Positions 26,396 to 34,066 of a stretch of DNA of 64,000 nt are shown piece by piece. Source of the DNA: Olsenella uli (GTDB lineage: Bacteria > Actinomycetota > Coriobacteriia > Coriobacteriales > Atopobiaceae). The translations under genes and the position numbers were made by a program. The stretch's first letter is position 1; every line of letters starts with the position of its first letter. The stretch lies in NCBI RefSeq assembly GCF_016899935.1, contig NZ_JACJJK010000003.1, positions 62,001-126,000 of the forward strand. Direction: 5' to 3'. Under the pieces are notes generated by a model. The model had not been told where the DNA came from, did not search any database, and worked only from the letters and a program-made list of their open reading frames with translations.

Positions 26396-26494
26396 ATGGG
26401 CGACGCAGACGCTGAGAAGGACTTCGATTACATCGAGGCCGCAGACGAGTTCATGGACGAGTACGCGGACGTCTTTGAGGAGCTCGCCGGATGA
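26396..26494 (+). CDS. 32-residue acidic peptide, putative mini-antitoxin of Doc
   Basis: Starts MGDADAEKDFDYIEAADEF and ends VFEELAG; about half its residues are Asp or Glu and it should be a single amphipathic helix. Its stop codon overlaps the start of doc (ATGA), so translation is coupled. Phd antitoxins neutralise Doc with a C-terminal helical tail; this peptide is about the size of that tail and lacks the N-terminal DNA-binding domain. Antitoxin function is inferred from position and composition. GAGAAGGACGGGCG precedes it as a possible ribosome site. Confidence 0.6.
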   Translation: MGDADAEKDFDYIEAADEFMDEYADVFEELAG

Positions 26495-26877
26495 CGGGGC
26501 CGCTCTCCAGAGACGTTGCCTTGGCACTGCACGGGCGCGCCGTCGAGCGGTTTGGCGGCGCGCGGGGCGTACGCGATGCGGGTCTGCTCGACGCCGCGCT
26601 CGCACAACCCTGGCAAACCTTCGGCGGGGTCGAGCTTTATCCGACCCCAGAGGAGAAGGTGGCGCGCCTGTGCTTTGAGGTCGTGACCCAGCACCCGTTC
26701 GTTGACGGAAACAAGCGTGCCGGAGCGCTTCTTCTCGGTGTGCTTCTCCGCAGGGAGGGTTACGTGTTCAGGCCCACTGCGAGCGACCTTCTCAACGTCA
26801 TCATGGGCGTCGCCGCTGGGTCGAAGAGCTATCGGGAGCTCCTCGGTTTTGTACAGCAAGAGACGGGTGAAAGGTGA
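26491..26877 (+). CDS. doc: Doc-type Fic-fold toxin (death on curing)
   Basis: 128 residues. The Fic motif is clear: HPFVDGNKRAGALLLGVLL, matching H-x-F-x-D/A-G-N-K-R. The N-terminal block LHGRAVERFGGARGVRDAGLLDAAL is the typical Doc opening. Doc phosphorylates EF-Tu and stops translation; its partner antitoxin keeps it silent. Here the upstream partner is only a 32-residue acidic peptide, and four bases downstream begins a phosphoribosyltransferase-like gene, so the transcript likely carries three genes. Confidence 0.9.
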   Translation: MTGPLSRDVALALHGRAVERFGGARGVRDAGLLDAALAQPWQTFGGVELYPTPEEKVARLCFEVVTQHPFVDGNKRAGALLLGVLLRREGYVFRPTASDLLNVIMGVAAGSKSYRELLGFVQQETGER

Positions 26878-26881
26878 GCTC

Positions 26882-27706
26882 ATGGCTGCTCAGGGGAACA
26901 ACTATCGCATCGCTGCTCGCGTGACGGTGGAAAACGGCGTCAAACAGTACCACTGGGACACCGAGAGCCTCATGAGCGTCGTTGACCTTTGCGCGCCGAC
27001 GCTGGTGCAGGACGTGTTCAAGGGAAGGGCCTACTGGTTTGGCTATGAGTTCAGGCCAGACTCCCATCCCCTCGACCGCCGGGCATTTCTCGAGGACATA
27101 AAAGGGCTAGGGCAAAACGTCATTCCGGAGGGCTATCTCAGGAAGTTCATCAATGCGCCGCTTGTACTGCTGAACAAGCAGGTAAACCTGGCAACGATCG
27201 GCTTCTTTGTGTACCCCGTCTCGGGGCGGAGTCCGCTCGTCAACAGGATGATCGAGCAGATTGACGAGTGGACCTCTCATGAGGTCGAGGGCGTTTCGCT
27301 GGAGCTTGTGAAGCGACCTCCCTCGGAGATTGGCTTTGACTGGGAGAAGTTCGACCGGCGCTACGCGCCCACGAGCAATCGCGGCTATGACAACCGGTAC
27401 CACCAGATGAGGACCTACGTTGAGAACGAGCTTCTCCCGTCGATTCGTGCGGGGAAGTATTTCTCGCTGTCAAAGGCGGTCAAGATGAGGTACCGACCGT
27501 ACATCATGAACTTCCTCGAGTTCAATAAAGAGCAGGTCAAACAGTATGAGAGGCTGCGCGACGCGCATGGGGCCAACGTGTTGGTGGTCGATGACGTCAA
27601 CACATCCGGCTCGACGCTGAACGAGATTCTCCGCATGCTTGGCAAGCTCAACCCGAGCCTCGAGGTGTACGTATTCACGCTGGTCGGGAGGCCGGAGGCG
27701 GGGTAG
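26882..27706 (+). CDS. Phosphoribosyltransferase-like protein
   Basis: 274 residues starting MAAQGNNYRIAARV, four bases after doc. The PRPP-binding loop VLVVDDVNTSGSTLNEI near residues 235-252 is diagnostic of type I phosphoribosyltransferases (ComF/Apt class), with a short hydrophobic strand before the acidic pair. The N-terminal 200 residues do not resemble the usual ComF zinc finger or a nucleobase hood I know. Co-transcribed with Doc, it may be an accessory or immunity enzyme in a toxin or defence unit, but that is inference. Confidence 0.78.
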   Translation: MAAQGNNYRIAARVTVENGVKQYHWDTESLMSVVDLCAPTLVQDVFKGRAYWFGYEFRPDSHPLDRRAFLEDIKGLGQNVIPEGYLRKFINAPLVLLNKQVNLATIGFFVYPVSGRSPLVNRMIEQIDEWTSHEVEGVSLELVKRPPSEIGFDWEKFDRRYAPTSNRGYDNRYHQMRTYVENELLPSIRAGKYFSLSKAVKMRYRPYIMNFLEFNKEQVKQYERLRDAHGANVLVVDDVNTSGSTLNEILRMLGKLNPSLEVYVFTLVGRPEAG

Positions 27707-27728
27707 AGCTGTGGCAATTGATGTGATA

Positions 27729-27758
27729 CTATACACATGAAAATATACATGTGTATAG
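27729..27758 (+). promoter_or_regulatory. Operator palindrome of the Phd-YafQ operon
   Basis: Perfect 11-bp arms CTATACACATG (27729-27739) and CATGTGTATAG (27748-27758) around an 8-bp AT spacer, ending 10 bp before the antitoxin start. It overlaps the expected -10 area (TTGATG at 27718-27723 may be the -35). Phd/YefM antitoxins bind palindromes of this kind. Confidence 0.75.
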
Positions 27759-27768
27759 GAGGCATCAA

Positions 27769-28047
27769 ATGAGTCAGATCACCGTTCCCCTCGACACCAT
27801 GGTTCCCATCAGCAAGTTCAGCAGGGGAGGTGCCAGCGCCGAGTTTGCAAAGGTCGCCGACGGCGTTCCCGTCACCGTGCTGAAGAACAGTGAGCCGACG
27901 TACTTCATCATCAGCGTTCACGATTACCGCGAGTTCTGCGAGGCGGAGAAGCGTCTGGCGAACCTTGAGGCGCGCTATGAGGCGGAACATGGGATAGGCG
28001 AGAAGTTCGAGAGTGTCGAAGACCTCATGGCGGATCTCAATGATTAA
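27769..28047 (+). CDS. Phd/YefM-family antitoxin
   Basis: 92 residues from MSQITVPLDTMVPISKF, ATG seven bases after AGGAGG. The PISKFSRGGASAEFAKVADG and VPVTVLKNSEPTYFIISVHDY blocks are the Phd/YefM DNA-binding fold, which binds its operator as a dimer. The acidic C-terminus (GIGEKFESVEDLMADLND) is the toxin-binding tail. The gene overlaps the toxin by eight bases. Second toxin-antitoxin unit within 1.5 kb of the island. Confidence 0.9.
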   Translation: MSQITVPLDTMVPISKFSRGGASAEFAKVADGVPVTVLKNSEPTYFIISVHDYREFCEAEKRLANLEARYEAEHGIGEKFESVEDLMADLND

Positions 28048-28321
28048 GTCCATCCTCCGTACTCCGCGCTTCAAACGCGACTACAAGGCGCTGGTCAAGA
28101 AGCACTACAACATGAGCCTCTTTGAGGCGGCGGTAAGGACGCTTGTCGCCCAAGATGCGGATGTGTTGATAACCCGATATCGCGATCACGCGCTCAAGGG
28201 AGAGTGGGGCGGGTATCGAGAGTTACACATCTCGGGCGATTGGCTTTTGGTCTACCGCATCAACGAGGATGAGCTTCAGCTCGTCCTTACCCGGACAGGC
28301 TCACATGACGAGTTGTTCTAG
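28040..28321 (+). CDS. yafQ: YafQ-type mRNA interferase toxin
   Basis: 93 residues starting MIKSILRTPRFKRDYKALVKK; the ATG overlaps the antitoxin stop (ATGATTAA). The RelE/ParE fold of YafQ is visible: RFKRDYK, ITRYRDHALKGEWGGYRELHISGDWLLVYRI and LVLTRTGSHDELF. His near 63 and 67 and Asp near 70 line up with the YafQ catalytic positions, and a near-C-terminal His (SHDELF) completes them. It cleaves mRNA on the ribosome when freed. YafQ normally pairs with a DinJ antitoxin; here the partner is Phd/YefM-like. Confidence 0.9.
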   Translation: MIKSILRTPRFKRDYKALVKKHYNMSLFEAAVRTLVAQDADVLITRYRDHALKGEWGGYRELHISGDWLLVYRINEDELQLVLTRTGSHDELF

Positions 28322-28345
28322 GTTGTTCCTCTGCGCTTATCGGTC

Positions 28346-29785
28346 TCACTGGGAACCTGCCTGTTCGTCATCCTTGCTCTGATATGCCGTGCCACCATTC
28401 ATAATGAGGTCGTCAACGAGTCGTGTGATGGTCAGGCAGTGGGGGAAAGGATTGGATTCCATCGGTCGCGGCTCGATGCTATTGAGCTGCCTGAGAAGAT
28501 TGGCATATTGCTGGCAGTTTGCATCTCGCAGTCGCTTGACGATAAAACGACTAAACGCTAGCTCTCGGGCGGCATGTTGGTAGTAGTTCTTGAATCCGTT
28601 TTCTTCCTTTTCGGTTGGGTAGACATCTTTCTGCTCGTAGGTGTTCCGCTTGTAGGTGCATAAAACGTCCTTGAGGCCTGCTTTTGTCATGACGCTTGCT
28701 GCTAGATAGGCCGATTCGGAAAACCCTTCAAAAGTGGTCGAGAGCTTGGGAGTTCTGCTTGCGGAGATGGAGTCATAGATGAAGAAGGCCTTCGGATAGT
28801 AGAAGTGGAGGAGCTTGCTTGAGAAGGAAACGTTCACGCTTGGAGCCCCCTCGATGAGGAGCTTAGCGCCCTTTGAGAACGCCGCCCATTGTTTGAGCTC
28901 GCTCTTTTTCAGAGCTTTCTCGGAGGAGCTGGCCTGTTCTTGAAGCCGACGTATCGTGCGGACGGTGACCGAGGCGTCCCTGAGCACACGTGCCGCGTTA
29001 AGCGCTTTGGCGAAGTGGATGACGCAAGCTGTCAAATCGCGAATATAATCCGAGTCCCCCTCGAATCGTTGTCCGAAGGTGACCTGATCTGCCCTGTCGG
29101 AGAGGGTTGTGAGCTTTGCAAAGAACCAGCTATCGTCACGGAAAAGGCTCTCATGAAAGAAGCGCAGCTGGTTACGCGCGGAGTTTATGACCTCTTTCTC
29201 CAGTCGTTCGATGTCTTTGACGAAATCTTTGGGACAAAGGTTTACATCGCTAAGCACAACCTTCTTCTTCGCTTTTTTGCTGTGGTTCTCAATCTGCTCG
29301 TTGAGGTTTTCGATTAACGCTTTCGTGCTCGCCGCATCCTTTTTTCTGAGAAAGTTAATCTCATTGTCAAGGTTTACGGCTTCACCCCTTAAATAGGTCG
29401 TTGCGCCCCCAGGTCTTTCCGGCCGAAACAGCATTCGCGCGATGTCCTGGAAAAAGCTCTCGTAACCTTCTGTTCCAAGGAAGCTCTCCCCTGGCTTGCC
29501 GGGATGATGGTCCTTATAATCCCTTTGCTTATCTTCGTGCAAAGTGTACGAGTATCGTTCGGGAGACGCTGCATAGGCGCGCCCAATGAGCCACATCTGA
29601 TTCGCAAAGATTGACTCTGCGGACGTCAGATACTTTGGATCCTTGAGGTCCTTTTTCTGTCGCTCAATTACCTCTATGTTTGGGAAGGGATTCTTCTTAC
29701 AGAAAAGATACAGAAGGTCATTTCCATTCCAAGAGCTATTCCGTTTCAGATACTCATCTATTTCGTTGAGCACGTTCTTTCCCAT
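28346..29785 (-). CDS. Unknown 479-residue protein, last gene of WYL operon
   Basis: Start taken at the second ATG (29785), eight bases after AAAGG; 29803 is the upstream alternative without a ribosome site. Mostly helical, basic, with a charged coil around residues 150-215, and AT-richer than the core genome. A block near residue 335 reads SKLLHFYYPKAFFIYDS, reminiscent of LHF-x-P-x-x-F-x-I-x-D motifs seen in several all-helical, mobile-element-associated families. I cannot name the family. It follows the WYL regulator by 51 bp on the same strand, so it is probably regulated by it. Confidence 0.72.
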   Translation of the reverse strand: MGKNVLNEIDEYLKRNSSWNGNDLLYLFCKKNPFPNIEVIERQKKDLKDPKYLTSAESIFANQMWLIGRAYAASPERYSYTLHEDKQRDYKDHHPGKPGESFLGTEGYESFFQDIARMLFRPERPGGATTYLRGEAVNLDNEINFLRKKDAASTKALIENLNEQIENHSKKAKKKVVLSDVNLCPKDFVKDIERLEKEVINSARNQLRFFHESLFRDDSWFFAKLTTLSDRADQVTFGQRFEGDSDYIRDLTACVIHFAKALNAARVLRDASVTVRTIRRLQEQASSSEKALKKSELKQWAAFSKGAKLLIEGAPSVNVSFSSKLLHFYYPKAFFIYDSISASRTPKLSTTFEGFSESAYLAASVMTKAGLKDVLCTYKRNTYEQKDVYPTEKEENGFKNYYQHAARELAFSRFIVKRLRDANCQQYANLLRQLNSIEPRPMESNPFPHCLTITRLVDDLIMNGGTAYQSKDDEQAGSQ

Positions 29786-29836
29786 TGTGCTGACCTTTCC
29801 CATTTGGATTGATTGTTTTCGCGCGGGCAGCCATTC

Positions 29837-30892
29837 CTATTCGTACGCCTCTGTGGCCGCATGCAGCTGTCGGCCGATCTCGTCCGCCAGGTGCTGCGGC
29901 GACAGCACAACCACGTCCGGGGCGTTGCTGCGGCCAAAGCGAATCATGGCGCTCTCGTTCACGTAGGCCTCAACATCCACGTGGTCATCCGTCTCGTTGA
30001 AGAAGCGCACGCCGTCACCGAAGATGTCGACGATGTCGCCGGCCATGCGCCGCACGATCCTAAACGTCACGCGCACGGTGCCGCCGGCGTACATGTGGAT
30101 GTGCTCGCGCATGTACTTGCCGAGGTCGAGGTTCTTGTCGCCTGCCTTGCCGAGGGAGCTGAACGGCTTGCCACGCTCGTCAAGGATCTCCAGGTCCATG
30201 ATGCGGTCGATTCGGTAGTTGGTGATGTCGTCGTACTTGTCGTAGTTGCAGATGAGGTAGTACTTCCCCTCGTTGACGGCCATCTGGTAGGGCGTGCACA
30301 CGTAGACGCGCTCGGTGCCGTCGGGGCGGCAGCGCGGGTGAGCCTTCTTGTCCGTTCCGATGGAGAGGTACTTGAAGGAGACCTTCCGCTTGCGGCTGAT
30401 GGCCTCGTCGAGCAGCTCGATGGTGTAGAAGAGCTGCTTGTTGTCCGTGCGGTCCTTGGGCATGGCGTTCACGTGCGTCATGTGCGACTTGAAGTACACG
30501 CTTGAAAGATTCTCGAGCTTGCCAATCAGGGCCTTGCGCTGCGAGGGAGAGATGTGACGGGAGAACAGCAGACCGTCGATGAGCAGGCGCAGCTCAGCAT
30601 CCGTGAATTCGCGCTCGAGGTAGTAGTCGGTGACGATGTTCGCCGAGCGCTCCTCGCCGGTCCTGGGGTCGCGTGTCGTGCGCGGAACCTCGCGGTAACC
30701 AATCGCGAAGCCCTCGTCGATGAGGTCGGCGATGTTGCGGGCAATGGCCTTGCGGTCAGCTTTCATGCCGAACTTGCTCTCCAGCAGGTCGATGATGTCC
30801 TTCTGGCTAAGCCGGTGGTCCGCGTCAGAGTACTTCCGCAAGATCTCGAGGATGTCCATGATGAGCATCTTCTTTGGCTGCTTTGGGTTCAT
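29837..30892 (-). CDS. WYL-domain transcriptional regulator
   Basis: 351 residues from MNPKQPKKMLIMDILEILRK. Residues 1-75 form a winged helix (RLSQKDIIDLLESKFGMKADRKAIARNIADL). The centre (about 150-230) is the WYL ligand-binding domain with VSFKYLSIG, VCTPYQMAVNEGKYYLICNY and NYRIDRIMDLEIL. The C-terminal WCX-type domain follows (TVRVTFRIVRRM). WYL proteins sense nucleic acid or nucleotide ligands and often repress defence operons (BrxR/CapW type). Middle gene of a three-gene unit with two unknown proteins. Confidence 0.88.
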   Translation of the reverse strand: MNPKQPKKMLIMDILEILRKYSDADHRLSQKDIIDLLESKFGMKADRKAIARNIADLIDEGFAIGYREVPRTTRDPRTGEERSANIVTDYYLEREFTDAELRLLIDGLLFSRHISPSQRKALIGKLENLSSVYFKSHMTHVNAMPKDRTDNKQLFYTIELLDEAISRKRKVSFKYLSIGTDKKAHPRCRPDGTERVYVCTPYQMAVNEGKYYLICNYDKYDDITNYRIDRIMDLEILDERGKPFSSLGKAGDKNLDLGKYMREHIHMYAGGTVRVTFRIVRRMAGDIVDIFGDGVRFFNETDDHVDVEAYVNESAMIRFGRSNAPDVVVLSPQHLADEIGRQLHAATEAYE

Positions 30893-30975
30893 GGCGTCCC
30901 CACTCTCCGAGAGGCCTGCTTTCCACAAGTATAGGAAGCGGCCATTGGGGGAGGGGGCGCCGTTCCTGAGCGGCC

Positions 30976-31500
30976 TCAGTCGAGGCTCCAATCGGCTGGA
31001 AGCAGTGGCATGAGCATGTCGTCAGGGTCGTAGAGGTCAATCGTGACCTCGTTGTTGTCCTGGTCGAGCACAACGATCTTCTTGTCGGAGATCTCGCCGT
31101 CAACCGGAACCCAGTTCGTGACGGCCTGCATGCAAATTGCCTCCGTGAGGAGCTGCGCGGCGCGGATGTACTCGGAGACCCTTCCGGAGAACTCGTCGAG
31201 CGGGGCGTCGGCAAACTCCCTCATCACGGCCACGAGATGGGCGCTCCTCTTGGGGAGGCTCTCCTCTTCTGCGTGTTCGATGAGCTCATCGATGGCAAAG
31301 AGGGCCATGTCCTCAAAGAGCGAGGAGTCAAAGCCGCCGCGGCGCAGGGAGTCGACCATCAAGCGCCAGTAGTTCCACCAGCCATGCCTATCCGCCTCTT
31401 CTTCGTAGCGGCCGGGCATCAGGACGAGGACACTGAGGGTGATGTCGTGGTCCTCGTTGTCTTCCGTGTGCTGGTCCGGTGTCTGCTTCTCATCGCACAT
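30976..31500 (-). CDS. Unknown acidic protein, first gene of WYL operon
   Basis: 174 residues if started at the ATG 31500; an in-frame GTG at 31530 would add ten. Strongly acidic, no membrane segment. Residues 35-60 (GWWNYWRLMVDSLRRGGFDS) and 65-110 look helical, and the end is a beta-rich acidic tail (KIVVLDQDNNEVTIDLYDPDD). No family recognised. Lies 83 bp upstream of the WYL regulator on the same strand and is divergent from island paralogue 2 (120 bp apart). Confidence 0.65.
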   Translation of the reverse strand: MCDEKQTPDQHTEDNEDHDITLSVLVLMPGRYEEEADRHGWWNYWRLMVDSLRRGGFDSSLFEDMALFAIDELIEHAEEESLPKRSAHLVAVMREFADAPLDEFSGRVSEYIRAAQLLTEAICMQAVTNWVPVDGEISDKKIVVLDQDNNEVTIDLYDPDDMLMPLLPADWSLD

Positions 31501-31621
31501 GTCCTTCTCGCTTTCCTTCGATGCCTGCACTTAGCCTGCAGGATAGAGGGCTATGTGCGTCAATTTCGACCCATGTCGGGCGATAGGCTGAGTGCAAGCA
31601 AGGCGTGAGGGAAGGAGCCCC

Positions 31622-32719
31622 ATGGATATCTATTCGTTCTTCAACTCGCGTGACGTCGCCGATTATCTGCGTGGCGAGAAGCACGAGTTTACCGCTGCCG
31701 AGGCGGCGTACATCGTCTATCTCTCGGATACGGCGACCCTCGACGAGAAGCTTGTGGCCTGGCAGGAGATCGTGGACACGATGCCCGACTGTCCGGTGTG
31801 CCACTCCGCATTGGATCCCTACTTCAAAAGGGACTACAAGAGCGAGCATCAGTTTCTGAGGGAGTACATCTTCACCATGAAGCTCATTCTGAGGAAGTTC
31901 ATGGACGGCGAGGGTTGCGTCTACATGCCGCATGAATTCCGGTTCACCCCTGAGACGGCTATTCGATATGGGAGGGACGAGCACTCGCTTTGGATTCAGG
32001 AGATGCCTGACCCGTTCTCGAGTTTCGACAAGTGCGTTGACAGCCTGCGACATGATGACGAGGGGGCGCCAGAGTTTGATCGCTATTGCATCGCGAAGCG
32101 CGCAATTGACGGAGGGGATTCGGGATATGTCACCCTTGACGAGCGGTTCCGCGTGCTAGACGTCACGTGGGCCAACCACGGCCCCTCCGATTACGATGAC
32201 GTTGACATGCATCTATGCTGTGCGTTTCTCGAGCTTCCCATTCCGTTCAAGCGCGGGGACATCGTCATCGACCGCACGGCGCGCGACCCGCGGCCGTTTG
32301 TGTTCGACTACCTGAAGTTCTGGGACTCTGCGACGCTTGCTGAGCATGGCCATGTGCTCAGCGCAGAGCGTGCCGAGAAGATCGACAGGTACGTTGCCAA
32401 CTGGCGCGCGGAGGGGTCCAAGGACGATTCGTACATGCCGGCGATGGGCTGGTCGCTGGCGCCCGGCTCTCTGCTTGCTGCAGAGGACCCTGCCCTTCTG
32501 GCCTACGACCCCTTTGGAGCCTGCCACAACTATCTGGATCTTGAGTATTACCGTGAGCCGCTCGAGGGCAAGCTGCGCCTGCTTGAGGTCGCATCCCGGT
32601 GGGCACGTGGCGAGATGGACCTCGACTTTGCGATTGGCAACGCAGCCCTGGTTGACGCTGAGGTCAGGGCGGCAAGGCTTCGCTCGGAGATGGAGACGGA
32701 GTACATTGGGGTTGTCTAG
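31622..32719 (+). CDS. Unknown protein, island paralogue 2
   Basis: 365 residues; ATG 31622 behind GAAGGAGCCCC. Related along its length to the product of 25130-26269: AAYIVYLSDTATLDEKLVAWQEIVDTMPD, IPFKRGDIVIDRTARDPRPFVFD and RWARGEMDLDFAIGNAALVDAEVR align with that protein, as does a C-terminal charged helix. An insertion with MPAMGWSLAPGS occupies the place of the YGHTVDEESGVVW block. Tail-to-tail with paralogue 3 with 7 bp between stops. No known family or catalytic motif seen. Confidence 0.75.
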   Translation: MDIYSFFNSRDVADYLRGEKHEFTAAEAAYIVYLSDTATLDEKLVAWQEIVDTMPDCPVCHSALDPYFKRDYKSEHQFLREYIFTMKLILRKFMDGEGCVYMPHEFRFTPETAIRYGRDEHSLWIQEMPDPFSSFDKCVDSLRHDDEGAPEFDRYCIAKRAIDGGDSGYVTLDERFRVLDVTWANHGPSDYDDVDMHLCCAFLELPIPFKRGDIVIDRTARDPRPFVFDYLKFWDSATLAEHGHVLSAERAEKIDRYVANWRAEGSKDDSYMPAMGWSLAPGSLLAAEDPALLAYDPFGACHNYLDLEYYREPLEGKLRLLEVASRWARGEMDLDFAIGNAALVDAEVRAARLRSEMETEYIGVV

Positions 32720-32726
32720 CAGGGGT

Positions 32727-33752
32727 TCATTCGGCTCTGCGGCAAAAGCTGAGCGTCTGGCGCAGTGCCTCGGCACTGATGCGGCCATCCTCACGCGTCT
32801 GCACGTCGTTGAGTGCGTTCCAGAGCTCGCGGCCCCTCTCGGCGCTTCCGTTGAGAAGGGCCGCAGTCTCGAGAAGCGCGGGATCGACCTTGGCCTCGGC
32901 TTCGTTGGCTGGAGCCTCGAGCCTTCTGATGTTGTATAGCGGGGAGTAGCGGTGGAGCGCGGCCTCGCCTCTGGCCAGGTGCTTGAGGGCGCATAGATCG
33001 AAGTGACCCTTGGCGTTACGGTAGAGAACCTGGGGCCAGCAGCAGTCTGTGACGTCCCCTCGCTCCGGCTCCACGACCACGGCGACGTACTCCTCGGTGA
33101 AGGGCCTGCAGTGGAAGACAACGATGTCGCCTGCCGCGTACGGGGTGCGAAGGTTGAGGTCACCGAATGGCTCGTGCTCGCGTCGCCAGCAGTGGCAGGC
33201 GTCGTCAAAGTGGTTCTTCTCGAAGTAGCAGACCTCGCCGTCTATGAGGTAGAACGTGTAGGGGTTGGAGAAGCTGCGCCCGTTGTTGTTGCTGCGCTCC
33301 TGACGCCACTTCTCGAGGACGAACCAGTGGGGGATGCTGGGGTCGAGGTCGTCTGGCTGGTTGTAGTATGCGGAGATCCAGGCGAGGGCGTCATTGATCG
33401 AGGCGAACACGCCCGAGAAGTCCTCGTCCCACTCGTCGTCGGGGGTGAGCTCGCCGCAGTCGAGCAGGCAGAGGAACTCGTCGTCGCCGATTGTGGTTGC
33501 CTCTTCGAGGGCGCGACGGTGCTCCGCTAGTTGATGGGCGGCCGAGCGAACGTCTCCTGGCAGGCTTGGATCGTAGGGGCCTAGTGCCTCGAAGGCTTCG
33601 ACTTTGGTGCGCAGCGGGACGGGAGCGTCTCGAATAAGCTCGACGAGTGCCTGCGGCGACGGGGGATTGTCTGTAAGGAAGCGAGCCATGTCCTCCGATG
33701 GCATGCACGTGTTGAGAATCTTGGCGAGCGCGGCGCTGTCGATGGTCTTCAT
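32727..33752 (-). CDS. Unknown protein, island paralogue 3
   Basis: 341 residues starting MKTIDSAALAKILN, Shine-Dalgarno AGGAAC. It is the most divergent member of the local family: RTKVEAFEAL corresponds to the AW-x-E block, TPYAAGDIVVFHCRP to the K-R-G-D-I block and KHLARGEAALHRYSPL to the R-G-E block. It adds a TFYLIDGEVCYFEKN strand pair and several Cys/His (HFDDACHCWRREH) that are not in the other two. Function unknown. Confidence 0.72.
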   Translation of the reverse strand: MKTIDSAALAKILNTCMPSEDMARFLTDNPPSPQALVELIRDAPVPLRTKVEAFEALGPYDPSLPGDVRSAAHQLAEHRRALEEATTIGDDEFLCLLDCGELTPDDEWDEDFSGVFASINDALAWISAYYNQPDDLDPSIPHWFVLEKWRQERSNNNGRSFSNPYTFYLIDGEVCYFEKNHFDDACHCWRREHEPFGDLNLRTPYAAGDIVVFHCRPFTEEYVAVVVEPERGDVTDCCWPQVLYRNAKGHFDLCALKHLARGEAALHRYSPLYNIRRLEAPANEAEAKVDPALLETAALLNGSAERGRELWNALNDVQTREDGRISAEALRQTLSFCRRAE

Positions 33753-33840
33753 GGTTGTTCCTGTCTGTTCATGCTGGATATGGCTGTTATACGAACTTGG
33801 ATGGGTTAGTTTTGCCACACTAAAATAAATTCGATTCTGG

Positions 33841-33869
33841 CGAACAAACGTTCTAAACTGTGCTATACT
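33841..33869 (+). promoter_or_regulatory. LexA-like SOS box overlapping a promoter
   Basis: CGAACAAACGTTCT at 33841-33854 fits the Gram-positive/actinobacterial LexA consensus CGAACRNRYGTTYC except its last base. TATACT at 33864-33869 is a strong -10, and a -35 spaced by 17 bp would fall on 33841-33846 inside the box, so LexA binding would block it. The surrounding 33780-33870 is AT-rich. Prediction from sequence; no other box was noticed in the window. Confidence 0.7.
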
Positions 33870-33873
33870 CTCA

Positions 33874-34030
33874 CCAAGGTACGAGGGCGACAAGAGCGGC
33901 ACGGAGGCCCCCGATGGTACGTGCCGGCGGGTGACCAGGGGCAACGGGGACTGGTCACACTTGGAGCTCCCGGGCGGGCACGCGCCCCCGTCTTCCGGCA
34001 CCCGCAAAGTCCGGAGCTCACAGTCTGTGC
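33874..34030 (+). ncRNA. Candidate structured RNA or leader upstream of the YhcG-type nuclease
   Basis: Starting a few bases after the -10 box, the transcript can form CCAAG/CUUGG (33874-33878 with 33960-33964) enclosing two perfect hairpins: CGGCACG/CGUGCCG (33897-33903, 33920-33926) and GUGACCAG/CUGGUCAC (33931-33938, 33951-33958). Further on, GGGCG/CGCCC (33972-33987), pairing GAGCUC motifs (33964-33969 and 34014-34019), and CACAG-U-CUGUG (34019-34029) follow. No ORF fits. Either a long 5' leader of the nuclease gene (starts 34067) or an independent small RNA; it may belong to a known Rfam class such as raiA that I cannot check here. Confidence 0.6.
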
Positions 34031-34066
34031 AGGTTGATTTGCCGTGGGTGAGACGGGGGTTCAGCT

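Noticed and set aside
33874-34060. tRNA or tmRNA in the structured stretch before the nuclease gene
   Set aside because: No cloverleaf with a T-loop GTTCRA or acceptor stem could be drawn, and no tmRNA tag ORF was seen; kept only as an unassigned structured RNA.
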